Position numbers and translations under genes: made by a program
In this document: positions 38,672 through 48,170 of the stretch, piece by piece
Position numbering within the stretch: the stretch's first letter is position 1
Layout: the number at the start of each line of letters is the position of its first letter
Assembly (NCBI RefSeq): GCF_036226405.1
Contig: NZ_CP108464.1
Span: 4,092,001-4,156,000 of the forward strand
Direction: 5' to 3'
Origin: Streptomyces sp. NBC_01260
Lineage (GTDB): Bacteria; Actinomycetota; Actinomycetes; Streptomycetales; Streptomycetaceae
DNA: 64,000 nucleotides
Notes under the pieces: generated by a model
The model's input: only the letters and a program-made list of their open reading frames with translations
Databases searched by the model: none
Told to the model about the DNA's origin: nothing

Positions 38672-39400
38672 GTGGCAGCGAGGACCGAGGACCAAGAGCA
38701 GACCGGCGAGTCCGCGCCCCCGGTGCGGCGCAGGGGCCGCCATCCCGTCGCGACCGCGGTCAGTGTCTTCGGCGAACTCCTGATCACCGCAGGCCTGGTG
38801 CTCGGGCTCTTCGTCGTCTACTCCCTGTGGTGGACGAACGTGCTCGCCGACCGCGAGGCCACCAAGCAGGGCCACACCGTCCGCGACCGCTGGGCCGGCG
38901 GCCCGGGGGCGCTGGACACCAAGGACGGCATCGGCTTCCTGCACGTCCCGTCGATGAAGAACGGCGAGGTGCTCGTCAAGAAGGGCACCGACACCGAGAA
39001 CCTCAACGACGGCATCGCCGGCTACTACACCGACCCGGTCAAGTCGGCGCTCCCTTCTGCGGAGAAGGGCAACTTCACCCTGGCCGCCCACCGGGACGGC
39101 CACGGGGCGAAGTTCCACAACATCGACAAGGTGCGGACCGGGGACGCGGTCGTCTTCGAGACCAAGGACACCTGGTACGTCTACAAGGTCTTCAAGGAGC
39201 TGCCGGAGACATCGAAGTACAACGTCGACGTGCTCCAGGAGGTCCCGAAGGGCTCGGGCAAGAAGAAGCCCGGCCGCTACATCACGCTGACGACGTGCAC
39301 GCCGGTCTTCACGTCGAAGTACCGCTACATCGTGTGGGGCGAGCTGGTCCGTACGGAGAAGGTCGACCGCGACCGTACGAAGCCGGCGGAGCTGCGCTGA
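38672..39400 (+). CDS. Class E sortase (third copy)
   Basis: A 242-residue sortase with one membrane helix (VFGELLITAGLVLGLFVVYS) and the domain motifs FTLAAHRDGHGAKF (His), ITLTTCTPVF (Cys) and SKYRYIVWGEL (Arg). It is 34 bases after the second copy. The HRDG in place of HRxT/HG pattern shows it diverged in the loop around His. The transcript ends at the hairpin 39457-39506. Confidence 0.9.
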   Translation: MAARTEDQEQTGESAPPVRRRGRHPVATAVSVFGELLITAGLVLGLFVVYSLWWTNVLADREATKQGHTVRDRWAGGPGALDTKDGIGFLHVPSMKNGEVLVKKGTDTENLNDGIAGYYTDPVKSALPSAEKGNFTLAAHRDGHGAKFHNIDKVRTGDAVVFETKDTWYVYKVFKELPETSKYNVDVLQEVPKGSGKKKPGRYITLTTCTPVFTSKYRYIVWGELVRTEKVDRDRTKPAELR

Positions 39401-39456
39401 CGCGCGTCCCCCTCTTCTCCCCGTCCCCTCTCCCCTTCCCCTCACTCCGTCCGGAC

Positions 39457-39506
39457 CACAGCACAGGGCCCCGGTCACCGTTGCGGTGCCGGGGCCCTGC
39501 GCTGTG
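39457..39506. terminator. Long bidirectional terminator between sortase and kinase genes
   Basis: Stem of CACAGC/GCTGTG outside and a 16-base arm (39464-39480, with one bulged T, pairing 39484-39499) inside, small TTG loop. It lies between convergent stops at 39400 and 39542. Confidence 0.85.
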
Positions 39507-39541
39507 TCCGTGCCGGATGCGCGGACGGGGTGAGACGTGGG

Positions 39542-41545
39542 TCAGTGCCGGGAGCCGGACGGGCCGCCGAAGATGTTCCCGTCTCCGCCGCCGGGACCGT
39601 CGCCGCCCATCGTGGTGAGGGTGACGGTGGTGTTCGCCGGGTCGGCCTGGGTGTTCGGCTGCGGGTCGATGCCGGTCACCCTGGCGTTGTCGTTGTCCGA
39701 GCTGCCCTCCGCGAACTGGATGTTCGTGAAGCCGGCATCGTTCAGGATCTGCTTGGCCTCGGAGACCTTCGTCGTCCTGACCTCGGGAACGGGCTTTGTC
39801 GTCGGCTCCGGCGGACCCTTGGACACCTTCAGGATGATCGCGGCGTCCTTGCCCGCCTTCGAGTTGGCTTCCGGGGTCTGGCCGATCACCTCGTTCGCGG
39901 GCTTTTCGCTGTCGGTGTCGGTCCTGGCGACGTTGGTGAAACCGAGCTGTGTCAGCTGTGTCAGAGCCTCGTCGTACGAGCGGCCGTCCAGGCCCGGCAC
40001 CGTGAGGAGCTCCTCCGTCGCGACCGAGAGCTTGACCTCGGAGTTCTTCTCGGCCTTGGCGTTGCCCTTCGGGGACTGGTCCAGGACGGTCCCCGTCTTC
40101 TCGGCGGACTCCACCGACTTGACGGTGACCGTGAAGCCCTGGTCCTCGAGGAGCTTGCGCGCGCTGTCCTCGGACTTCTCCGTGACGTCCGGGACAGTGA
40201 CCTTCGGCGCGCCGGTGGAGACGAACACCGTGAGGGTGTCGTTCTCCTTCATCTTCTCGTCAGGCGTCGGGGTCTGGCGGCAGATCTTGTCCTTGGGCTG
40301 GTCCTTGCACGCTTCCTTCGGACCCTGCTTGAGCACGATGTTGGTGTTGTCGGCGAGCCTCTTCGCGCCCTTGACGGTCGAACCGACCATGTTGGGCGCG
40401 GCGAACGTGTCGCCGCCGTTGTTCGAGTCACCGAAGACCGACTTGCCGATCAGGACCGCCCCGATCAGCACCAGGATGCCCGCGACGACCAGCAGGATCG
40501 TCGAGGTGTTGCTCTTCTTCTGACGGCGGCGGTCGGGCCGGTCGTCGTGGGCGTAGCCGCCGTCGTCCGGATTGACCGGGGGCAGCATCGAGGTCTGGGC
40601 GCCGTTCTGGTCCGCGGGGCGCATGGCGGTGGTGGGCTGGTCGTTGCCGTAACCGTCGTAGCCGCCGTAACCGGCCGCGCCCATCGCCGCGGTGGCGGCG
40701 ACCGGCTGGCCCTCGAGGCAGGCCTCGATGTCGGCGCGCATCTCGTCGGCCGACTGGTAGCGGTAGTCCGGGTCCTTGACCAGGGCCTTCAACACGATCG
40801 CGTCCATCTCGGGCGTGATCTCGGGGTCGAAGTTGCTGGGGGTCTGCGGCTCTTCCCGTACGTGCTGGTAGGCGACCGCGACAGGTGAGTCGCCGATGAA
40901 CGGCGGCCGGACCGTCAGCAGCTCATAGAGCAGGCAACCCGTCGAATACAGGTCCGATCGCGCGTCGACCTGCTCGCCCTTGGCCTGCTCCGGGGAGAGG
41001 TACTGGGCGGTGCCGATGACGGCCGAGGTCTGGGTCATCGTCATACCGGAGTCGCCCATGGCGCGGGCGATGCCGAAGTCCATGACCTTGACCTGGCCGG
41101 TGCGCGTCAGCATGACGTTGGCCGGCTTGATGTCACGGTGGACGATGCCCGCACGGTGCGAGTACTCCAGCGCCTGGAGGATGCCGACCGTCATTTCGAG
41201 GGTGCGCTCCGGCAGCAGTCTGCGGCCCGAGTGCAGCAGCTCCCTGAGCGTCGAGCCGTCGACGTACTCCATGACGATGTACGGGATCGAGACCCCGTCG
41301 ACGTAGTCCTCACCGGTGTCGTACACCGCGACGATCGCCGGATGGTTGAGCGAGGCGGCGGACTGGGCCTCACGGCGGAACCGGGCCTGGAAGGACGGGT
41401 CGCGGGCAAGATCAGCCCGCAGCGTCTTCACAGCTACGGTGCGGCCGAGCCGGGTGTCGTGGGCGAGGTATACCTCGGCCATGCCACCACGGCCGAGCAC
41501 CGAGCCCAGCTCGTACCGGCCGCCGAGGCGACGCGGCTCTTCCAT
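39542..41545 (-). CDS. pknB: Ser/Thr protein kinase PknB with PASTA domains
   Basis: A 667-residue transmembrane kinase that senses muropeptides or lipid II and controls wall growth. Kinase domain: glycine loop GRGGMAEVYL, ATP lysine Lys40 (VAVK), HRDIKPANVM and DFG; activation loop TMTQT with the phosphorylatable threonines, then GTAQYLSPEQ. One membrane helix (STILLVVAGILVLIGAVLIG) is followed by four PASTA domains (starting near AAPNMVGSTVKGAKRLADN). ATG at 41545 is used; a GTG at 41581 would add 12 residues. It is the last gene of the fhaA-fhaB-pstP-rodA-pbpA unit. Confidence 0.95.
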   Translation of the reverse strand: MEEPRRLGGRYELGSVLGRGGMAEVYLAHDTRLGRTVAVKTLRADLARDPSFQARFRREAQSAASLNHPAIVAVYDTGEDYVDGVSIPYIVMEYVDGSTLRELLHSGRRLLPERTLEMTVGILQALEYSHRAGIVHRDIKPANVMLTRTGQVKVMDFGIARAMGDSGMTMTQTSAVIGTAQYLSPEQAKGEQVDARSDLYSTGCLLYELLTVRPPFIGDSPVAVAYQHVREEPQTPSNFDPEITPEMDAIVLKALVKDPDYRYQSADEMRADIEACLEGQPVAATAAMGAAGYGGYDGYGNDQPTTAMRPADQNGAQTSMLPPVNPDDGGYAHDDRPDRRRQKKSNTSTILLVVAGILVLIGAVLIGKSVFGDSNNGGDTFAAPNMVGSTVKGAKRLADNTNIVLKQGPKEACKDQPKDKICRQTPTPDEKMKENDTLTVFVSTGAPKVTVPDVTEKSEDSARKLLEDQGFTVTVKSVESAEKTGTVLDQSPKGNAKAEKNSEVKLSVATEELLTVPGLDGRSYDEALTQLTQLGFTNVARTDTDSEKPANEVIGQTPEANSKAGKDAAIILKVSKGPPEPTTKPVPEVRTTKVSEAKQILNDAGFTNIQFAEGSSDNDNARVTGIDPQPNTQADPANTTVTLTTMGGDGPGGGDGNIFGGPSGSRH

Positions 41546-41712
41546 AACTGTTCCAGCCCTCTCCGTCAGTCCTGACCGCACCGGTGTGCGGTCCGGCGGT
41601 GTGCTGTCCGCGCATACGCTACCGGCCGCGCACTACCTGATCAGCCCGCAGCCCATAGCTGATATCCGACCGGTATCCCAACGTGCGGATATGGTGCCCG
41701 GCGTGATGGGCG

Positions 41713-43176
41713 TCACTTCTTGCCGTCGATGACCGCTTTCATGACGGCCTTCGCGATCGGGGCGGCCAGGCCGCCACCGGAGACGTCGTCGCGGTTGGCC
41801 TTGCTGTCCTCGACGACCACGGCGACGGCGACGGGAGAGCCGCTGTCGGTCTTCGCGTACGAGATGAACCAGGCGTACGGCTTCTCGCTGTTGTTGAGAC
41901 CGTGCTGAGCCGTACCCGTCTTGCCGCCGACGGTGACGCCGGGGATCTTGGCGTTCTGCCCCGTTCCGGTCTCGACGACGGTCTTCATCATTTCCTGGAG
42001 CTTCTGGGCGTTCTCACCCGAGAGGGGCTGGCTGAGCTGTTCCTTCTCGTGGGTGTAGATGACGTCCAGGCTGGGGGCCTGGCGCTCGGCGACCATGTAC
42101 GGCTGCATCAGCTTGCCGTCGTTGGCGACCGCGGAGGCGACCATCGCCATCTGGAGCGGGGTGGCGCGGTTGGACGCCTGGCCGATGCCCGCCATGGCGT
42201 TCTGCGGCCGGTTGTCCTTGGGGTAGATGCTCGCGGTGGCGCGGACCGGCGTGAAGACGTCCTTGTTGAAGCCGAATTTGGCGGCCTCGTCGATCATCTT
42301 CTGGTTGCCGAGGTCATCGCTGATCTTGCCGAAGACGGTGTTGCAGGACATTCGCAGCGCTTCCCGGAGCGAGGCGTTCTCACACGGGATGTTGCCCTCG
42401 TTCTCCAGGTTCCCGGTGGTCAGGGGAAGGCGGTAGGGCAGCGGGGAGTCCGTCTTCGCGTCGATGTCCGTGTAGAGGCCGTTCTCCAGGGCGGCCGCCG
42501 CGGTGACGACCTTGAAGGTCGAGCCGGGCGGGTAGGTCTCGCGCAATGCCCGGTTGAGCATCGGCTTGTCCTTGTCCTTCTGGAGCGCCTGCCAGGCCTT
42601 GGAGTCCTTGTTGGAGTTGCCCGCGAAGGTCGAGGGGTCGTACGAGGGCGTGCTGGCGAGCGCCAGGATGGCGCCGGTCTGCGGGTCGAGGGCGGCGACG
42701 GCGCCCTTCTTGTCACCCAGCCCGGTGAAGGCGGCCTTCTGCGCGGCGGCGTTGAGCGTGGTGACGACGTTGCCGCCCTGCTTGTCCTTGCTGCCGGTGA
42801 ACATCGACAGGGTGCGGTCGAAGAAGAGCTGGTCGTCGTTGCCGGTGAGGATGCCGTCCTCAAGCTTCTCGAGCTGCGAGGCGTCGAACGCCTGCGAGGA
42901 GTAGCCGGTGACCGGGGCCCACATGGGGCCGTCCTGCCAGACCCGCTTGAACTTGAAGTCGCTGTCCTTGGTCTCCTTGGACCCGGTGACGGCCTTGCCG
43001 CCGTCGACGATGATGTCGCCGCGCTCGTGTGCGTACCGCTCGATACGGACCCGGCGGTTCTCGTCGCGGGTGTTGAGCTCGTCGGCCCGTACGTACTGGA
43101 GGTAGTTGGTGCGTACGAGCAGAGCCAGGATGAGGATTCCGCAGAAGACCGAGATCCGGCGCAGGGGCTTGTTCAC
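41713..43176 (-). CDS. pbpA: Class B penicillin-binding protein (PbpA, transpeptidase)
   Basis: A 487-residue peptidoglycan transpeptidase with an N-terminal membrane helix (ISVFCGILILALLVRTNYL), a dimerisation region and the transpeptidase domain. The three active-site motifs are Ser219-Thr-Phe-Lys222, Ser277-Cys-Asn279 and Lys419-Thr-Gly421. It works with the RodA/FtsW-type polymerase encoded before it; their genes overlap by 4 bases (43173-43176). Target of beta-lactams. Confidence 0.96.
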   Translation of the reverse strand: MNKPLRRISVFCGILILALLVRTNYLQYVRADELNTRDENRRVRIERYAHERGDIIVDGGKAVTGSKETKDSDFKFKRVWQDGPMWAPVTGYSSQAFDASQLEKLEDGILTGNDDQLFFDRTLSMFTGSKDKQGGNVVTTLNAAAQKAAFTGLGDKKGAVAALDPQTGAILALASTPSYDPSTFAGNSNKDSKAWQALQKDKDKPMLNRALRETYPPGSTFKVVTAAAALENGLYTDIDAKTDSPLPYRLPLTTGNLENEGNIPCENASLREALRMSCNTVFGKISDDLGNQKMIDEAAKFGFNKDVFTPVRATASIYPKDNRPQNAMAGIGQASNRATPLQMAMVASAVANDGKLMQPYMVAERQAPSLDVIYTHEKEQLSQPLSGENAQKLQEMMKTVVETGTGQNAKIPGVTVGGKTGTAQHGLNNSEKPYAWFISYAKTDSGSPVAVAVVVEDSKANRDDVSGGGLAAPIAKAVMKAVIDGKK

Positions 43177-44591
43177 GGGCGGACCACCTGGGTCATCTCG
43201 GCGTCGGAGGAGGGTGCGGGGGCCGGGGCGGGGCGGCGCGCGGTGTCGCTGATGCGGATCAGGATCCCGATCAGGGCCCAGTTGGCGATCACGGACGATC
43301 CACCGGCGGCGAGGAAGGGCATCGTCATACCGGTCAGCGGGATGAGGCCCATGACACCGCCGGCGACGACGAAGACCTGGATGGCGAAGGCGCCGGAGAG
43401 GCCGATCGCGAGGAGCTTGCCGAACGGGTCGCGGGCGGCGAGTGCGGTACGGACGCCGCGTTCGACGATCAGACCGTAGACCAGCAGGACGGCCATCATT
43501 CCGGCGAGGCCGAGTTCCTCACCGACGGTGGAGAGGATGAAGTCGGCGTTGGCGGCGAAGCCGATCAGGTCGGAGTGGCCCTGGCCCCAGCCGGTGCCCA
43601 GAGTGCCGCCGGAGCCGAAGGACATGATCGCGTTGGAGATCTGTTCGCAGGCGCCGCTCACGTCGGTGGAGTAGCAGGCGAACGGATCCTGCCATGCGGT
43701 CACTCGCGACTGCACGTGCGGCTCGAAGGTGGCGACACCCACGGCGCCGGCCGCCGACATCAGCAGGCCGAAGACGATCCAGCTGGTCCGCTCCGTGGCG
43801 ACATACAGCATGATCACGAAGAGGCCGAAGAACAGGAGCGACGTCCCGAGGTCGGTCTCGAAGACCAGGATCAGGATCGACAGCGCCCAGATGACCAGGA
43901 TCGGCCCGAGGTCGCGGCCGCGGGGCAGGTAGAGGCCCATGAAGCGGCGGCTGGCGAGGGCCAGGGCATCACGTTTCACCATGAGGTAGCCGGAGAAGAA
44001 GATCGCGATGATGATCTTCGCGAACTCGCCGGGCTGGATGGAGAAGGGGCCGAGGCTGACCCAGATCTTCGCGCCGTTCACCGCGGGGAAGAACATGGGC
44101 AGGATTAGCAGGACCAGCGCTGCCACCATGGAGATGTAGGTGTAACGCTGCAGGATGCGGTGGTCCTTCAGGACTATCAGAACCGCGACCAGCAGCGCGA
44201 CGCCGACCGCGGAGTACATCAGCTGCTTCGGGGCGTCGGGTGTGAACTTGCCCCACGCGGACTCGGCCCGGTTGATCAGCCGCTGCGACTGGTCCAGCCG
44301 CCAGATCAGCACCAGCCCCAGCCCGTTGAGCAGCGTGGCCAGCGGCAGCAGCAGCGGGTCCGCGTACGGGGCGAACTTGCGCACCACGAGGTGGGCCACG
44401 CCGCCGAGCAGGACCAGGCCGAGCCCGTATCCGAACATGCCGGAGGGCAGCTTGCCGTCGATGGCGAGGCCCACGTTGGCGTAGGCGAACACCGAGATGC
44501 CGATGGCGAAGACCATCATCATCAGTTCGGTGTTGCGCCGGCTCGGTGCGTCGATCGCGCCGATCGTGGTCGTGTTGGTGACAACGCTCAT
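43173..44591 (-). CDS. rodA: RodA/FtsW-type peptidoglycan polymerase
   Basis: A 472-residue SEDS-family glycosyltransferase with about 12 membrane helices. Family features include FIGLVLIWRLDQSQ-like helix 2-3 (LNGLGLVLIWRLD), the extracellular loop with GTLGTGWGQGHSDLIGFA, and the C-terminal GLIPLTGMTMPFLAAGGSS. It polymerises glycan strands with the coupled PBP. GTG/ATG start at 44591 lies 23 bases after the phosphatase stop. RodA versus FtsW naming is by operon context. Confidence 0.93.
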   Translation of the reverse strand: MSVVTNTTTIGAIDAPSRRNTELMMMVFAIGISVFAYANVGLAIDGKLPSGMFGYGLGLVLLGGVAHLVVRKFAPYADPLLLPLATLLNGLGLVLIWRLDQSQRLINRAESAWGKFTPDAPKQLMYSAVGVALLVAVLIVLKDHRILQRYTYISMVAALVLLILPMFFPAVNGAKIWVSLGPFSIQPGEFAKIIIAIFFSGYLMVKRDALALASRRFMGLYLPRGRDLGPILVIWALSILILVFETDLGTSLLFFGLFVIMLYVATERTSWIVFGLLMSAAGAVGVATFEPHVQSRVTAWQDPFACYSTDVSGACEQISNAIMSFGSGGTLGTGWGQGHSDLIGFAANADFILSTVGEELGLAGMMAVLLVYGLIVERGVRTALAARDPFGKLLAIGLSGAFAIQVFVVAGGVMGLIPLTGMTMPFLAAGGSSVIANWALIGILIRISDTARRPAPAPAPSSDAEMTQVVRP

Positions 44592-44614
44592 AGTGCTGAA
44601 GGCCCCCTACGGCT

Positions 44615-46111
44615 TTACTGCTTACCGCACTGCGGGACCAGCTTCTTCTCTTCCTCCGAGAGGCTGGGACCAGGAGTGGGAGTCGCTGAAGTCTGCTTGG
44701 TCTTGGTGGCGCCGGACGTCGAGGACGTCTTGGTGGCGTCCGTGTCCGTACTGCCGGCCTGGCCCTCGTCGCTGAGAGCGTTCTTCTCGGCCGCGCGGCG
44801 CTGTGCGTCCTTCTTGCAGGCGGTCGCCTGGGTGGAGAGTTCGGTGACCTTCTCGCGGGCGTCGGCGAGGCTGCCCTCGGCGATGGTCGCCTCGACCTGC
44901 TTGCGCTGGTAGGGCGGGAGGTACTTGAGTTCGATCTCGGGGTGGTCGTCCTCCACCTTCGAGAGCGAGACCCAGGCGAGGTCCTGGCTGATGCCCCGGT
45001 ACAGCGCGACGTTGTCGTTCTTCGCGCCGACGTAGAACTGGGTCTGGGTCCAGCGGTAGCCGCCGTACAGACCGCCGCCGATGACCGCCAGCGCCAGCAC
45101 GGTGTACAGCGACCGCTTGAGCCACTTGCGGCCGCCGGGCTTGACGAAGTCGTCGTCGGAGTAGGACCCGAAGGATCCGTCCGGCATTCCGTCGTAGCCG
45201 GCGTCGTCACCGCTGCCGGGGGGGCCGAAGCCGCCCGAGGGAGGCGGGACGGGACGGCCGAGGCCTGCCGCGCGTCCGGCGGGGGTCTCCATCGCGCCGC
45301 CGTCGTTCAGCTGGGCGGCCTGGTTCTCCGCGACCGCGCCGACGATGACCGGGGTGTCGTTGAGCTGCCCGGCCAGGGTGTCGTTGCTGTCGACGTCGAG
45401 GACGTCCGCGACGATGCAGGTGATGTTGTCCGGGCCGCCGCCGCGCAGGGCGAGCTGGATCAGGTCCTGGATGGTCTCCTGCGGGCCCTGGTAGCTGGCG
45501 AGCGTCTCCTCCATCGTCTGGTGGGAGACGACGCCGGAGAGGCCGTCGGAGCAGATCAGGTAACGGTCGCCGGCCCGGACCTCGCGGATGGAGAGGTCGG
45601 GTTCGACGTGGTCGCCACTGCCCAGCGCGCGCATCAGCAGGGAGCGCTGCGGGTGGGTGGTGGCCTCCTCCTCGGTGATCCGGCCCTCGTCGACCAGTCG
45701 CTGGACCCAGGTGTGGTCCTGCGTGATCTGGGTCAGTACGCCGTCACGCAGCAGGTACGCGCGTGAGTCGCCGACGTGCACGAGGCCGAGACGCTGACCG
45801 GTCCAGAGGAGGGCGGTGAGCGTGGTGCCCATGCCCTCCAGCTGCGGGTCCTCCTCGACCATCATGCGCAGCTGGTCGTTGGCCCGCTGGACCGCCGTAC
45901 CGAGCGAGGTGAGGATGTCGGAGCCAGGTACGTCGTCGTCCAGCTGGACGAGCGTGGAGATCACCTCGGAGCTGGCGACCTCACCGGCTGCCTGGCCGCC
46001 CATTCCGTCGGCGATGGCGAGAAGGCGCGGTCCGGCATAGCCGGAGTCCTCGTTGCCTTCCCGGATCATGCCCTTGTGCGATCCGGCGGCGAAGCGCAGG
46101 GAAAGACTCAT
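44615..46111 (-). CDS. pstP: PP2C-type protein phosphatase PstP
   Basis: A 498-residue membrane phosphatase that reverses PknB phosphorylation. Metal-binding motifs: GNEDSGYAGP, ADGMGGQAAGE, SDGLSGVV and GGGPDNITC. A linker leads to one membrane helix (LYTVLALAVIGGGLYGGYRW) and a C-terminal extracytoplasmic region ending QCGKQ. ATG at 46111 is preferred (GAGG 5 bases before) over an in-frame start at 46165. It sits between fhaB and rodA in the growth-control operon. Confidence 0.94.
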   Translation of the reverse strand: MSLSLRFAAGSHKGMIREGNEDSGYAGPRLLAIADGMGGQAAGEVASSEVISTLVQLDDDVPGSDILTSLGTAVQRANDQLRMMVEEDPQLEGMGTTLTALLWTGQRLGLVHVGDSRAYLLRDGVLTQITQDHTWVQRLVDEGRITEEEATTHPQRSLLMRALGSGDHVEPDLSIREVRAGDRYLICSDGLSGVVSHQTMEETLASYQGPQETIQDLIQLALRGGGPDNITCIVADVLDVDSNDTLAGQLNDTPVIVGAVAENQAAQLNDGGAMETPAGRAAGLGRPVPPPSGGFGPPGSGDDAGYDGMPDGSFGSYSDDDFVKPGGRKWLKRSLYTVLALAVIGGGLYGGYRWTQTQFYVGAKNDNVALYRGISQDLAWVSLSKVEDDHPEIELKYLPPYQRKQVEATIAEGSLADAREKVTELSTQATACKKDAQRRAAEKNALSDEGQAGSTDTDATKTSSTSGATKTKQTSATPTPGPSLSEEEKKLVPQCGKQ

Positions 46112-46240
46112 GCGCACCTCGCCCGTCGGCTCGGGGTACAGCCGGTCTCGAGCCACACTGCCCACCCTCCGGTCGGGAGCCCGGCCGGGTCCGATGCCCG
46201 GGCCGCCGCGGCTCGCTCGCTCCGCTCGCTCATTGTCGTA

Positions 46241-46756
46241 CTACTTCCGCAGCTCGATGACGGTCTTGCCGATCCGGATCGGCGCGCCCAGCGGAACAGG
46301 CGTCGGGGTGGTGAGACGGGTCCGGTCCAGATACGTGCCGTTGGTGGACCCGAGATCCTCGACGATCCACTGGCCGTCACGGTCGGGGTAGATCCTGGCA
46401 TGCCTGCTGGACGCGTAGTCGTCATCCAGCACGATCGTTGAATCATGGGCCCGGCCCAGCGAGATGGTCTGCCCCTGGAGCGCCACCGTGGTGCCGGTGA
46501 GAGTGCCCTCGGAGACGACCAGCTTGGTCGGTGCCCCCCGGCGCTGGCGGCCGGGTTGCTGACGTTGCTGCGGCGGTGCCGCGGCGGTTTGGCGTGCCTG
46601 TGGCGGGCGCGCGTCGGACGCGGTGCGGCGTGAGCCGCGCTGCGTCACGCGCGTTCCGAACAGGTCGCTTCGGATGACCTGGACGGCCACGATCACGAAC
46701 AGCCACAGAACAGCCAGGAAACCTAGCCGCATGACCGTAAGGGTCAGCTCTGACAT
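46241..46756 (-). CDS. fhaB: FHA-domain protein FhaB
   Basis: A 171-residue protein with an N-terminal membrane helix (LTVMRLGFLAVLWLFVIVAV), a Gln/Arg/Pro-rich linker and a C-terminal FHA domain that binds phosphothreonine. FHA residues are visible in SLGRAHDSTIVL, SSRHARIYP and LGSTNGTYLD. FhaB proteins recruit phosphorylated division and wall enzymes and are substrates of PknB. Ten bases separate it from fhaA. Confidence 0.94.
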   Translation of the reverse strand: MSELTLTVMRLGFLAVLWLFVIVAVQVIRSDLFGTRVTQRGSRRTASDARPPQARQTAAAPPQQRQQPGRQRRGAPTKLVVSEGTLTGTTVALQGQTISLGRAHDSTIVLDDDYASSRHARIYPDRDGQWIVEDLGSTNGTYLDRTRLTTPTPVPLGAPIRIGKTVIELRK

Positions 46757-46766
46757 TGCCCCCGCT

Positions 46767-47660
46767 TCACCCTTCGGCTTGCCGGTAAACGATGGTGGTG
46801 TTGCCCACGACGATCCGCGAGCCGTCGCGGAGCGTAGCGCGGGTTGTGTGCTGCCCGTCTACCACGATGCCGTTGGTAGACCCGAGATCCTGGATCGTCG
46901 AGGGCGTTCCGGTCCGGATCTCACAGTGCCGGCGGGAAACGCCGGGGTCGTCGATCCGCACGTCGGCGTCGGTGCTGCGGCCCATCACCAACGTCGGGCG
47001 GGAGATCTGATGGCGGGTGCCGTTGATCTCGATCCAGCGTCGCACCTGCGTGTTCGGCAGGGGGCTGGGATTGGCCGGCGGGCGCCGGTCGGATGAGGGT
47101 GTCGCGGGACGCCCGGAGCCCGGCGGCGGGGCCGCGGGCATGGGCGGGGCGGAGGTGGGCGGGTAGCCGTAGCCGCCAGGGGCCTGCGGGGCGGCGGGGC
47201 GACCATGACCGGGACGCGCGGACGGGGCCGGCTGTCCGGACTGGTTCTGGAACCCCTGCTGGTCGGGCGGGCCCTGCTGTGACGAACTCGATGCCAGAGT
47301 GCGGCTGCGTACCCGGTAGAGCCCGGTGTCGAGGTCGTCGGCCTTCTCCAGATGGACCTTGATGGGGCCCATGAAGGTGTACCGCTGCTGCTTGGCGTAG
47401 TCCCGCACCAGGCCCGAGAGTTCGTCGCCCAGCTGGCCCGAGTACGGGCTGAGCCGCTCGTAGTCGGGGGCGCTGAGTTCGACGATGAAGTCGTTGGGGA
47501 CGACGGTCCGCTCGCGGTTCCAGATGGTGGCGTTGTTGTCGCACTCCCGCTGGAGGGCTCCAGCGATCTCGACCGGCTGCACCTCGGACTTGAAGACCTT
47601 GGCGAAAGTGCCATTGACGAGACCTTCGAGACGTTGCTCGAAACGCTTCATGACTCCCAT
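46767..47660 (-). CDS. fhaA: FHA-domain protein FhaA (DUF3662 and FHA)
   Basis: A 297-residue cytoplasmic protein. The N-terminal DUF3662 domain (about residues 1-120, MKRFEQRLEGLVNGTFAKVF onward) is followed by a Pro/Gln-rich linker and a C-terminal FHA domain with LVMGRSTDADVRIDD, SRRHCEI and LGSTNGIVVD. FhaA binds the phosphorylated MviN flippase in mycobacteria. It is the first gene of the minus-strand growth operon, preceded by a 317-base region. Confidence 0.94.
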   Translation of the reverse strand: MGVMKRFEQRLEGLVNGTFAKVFKSEVQPVEIAGALQRECDNNATIWNRERTVVPNDFIVELSAPDYERLSPYSGQLGDELSGLVRDYAKQQRYTFMGPIKVHLEKADDLDTGLYRVRSRTLASSSSQQGPPDQQGFQNQSGQPAPSARPGHGRPAAPQAPGGYGYPPTSAPPMPAAPPPGSGRPATPSSDRRPPANPSPLPNTQVRRWIEINGTRHQISRPTLVMGRSTDADVRIDDPGVSRRHCEIRTGTPSTIQDLGSTNGIVVDGQHTTRATLRDGSRIVVGNTTIVYRQAEG

Positions 47661-47977
47661 GGGGCACCTCCTCCGGTGTCGTCGTCCCTGTACTGCTTAC
47701 TGATCGTATCCACGCGTCGGGAAATCGGCTGGTTCCCCTTGTCTGCACTGCGGATGAGTGTCCCCCCTCACACGGATCGTAGAGGCGGCCTCCTGACAGT
47801 GTCCCGCACCTTGGGTGCACTCAGGAGGAGTGGGGGGCGTCCGCTCCGGGTTCCCGGTTCCCGTCAGGCGTTCGGCGAAACAAACGGATGTGAATCCACC
47901 CTGTCCAGCGTGCTAATCTTCCGGATGTCGCCAGGGGCTCGCACCGAAAAGTGAGAGTCGCTGGAAACACCACTCTT
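47661..47977. promoter_or_regulatory. Divergent fhaA / tRNA-Leu promoter region
   Basis: 317 bases. A TAATCT at 47914-47919 is the same -10 type as that of tRNA-Ile, here with a weak -35; it may serve tRNA-Leu. I see no other clear motif. The region should also hold the promoter of the fhaA-pknB operon. Confidence 0.4.
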
Positions 47978-48060
47978 GCGCGAGTGGCGGAACGGCAGAC
48001 GCGCTGGCTTCAGGTGCCAGTGTCCTTAGGGACGTGGGGGTTCAAATCCCCCCTCGCGCA
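47978..48060 (+). tRNA. tRNA-Leu (CAG anticodon)
   Basis: 83-base class II tRNA. Acceptor arms GCGCGAG (47978-47984) and CTCGCGC (48053-48059) pair fully. The anticodon arm CTGGC-TTCAGGT-GCCAG gives CAG at 48011-48013. A long variable arm (TGTCCTTAGGGACG) and T-arm GGGGGTTCAAATCCCCC follow. No CCA is encoded. Confidence 0.97.
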
Positions 48061-48067
48061 CAACAGG

Positions 48068-48099
48068 GAAGCCCCGCAGACCATGGTCTGCGGGGCTTC
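48068..48099 (+). terminator. Terminator after tRNA-Leu
   Basis: Perfect 15-base stem (48068-48082 with 48085-48099) with a 2-base centre, followed by TTCGG, 7 bases after the tRNA. Confidence 0.8.
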
Positions 48100-48170
48100 T
48101 TCGGTTTGCTCTCCGACTCGGGGCACAGCAGGGCTGATGCCGGGGCTCGTGGGGATGGGGGCCGGGCTTG

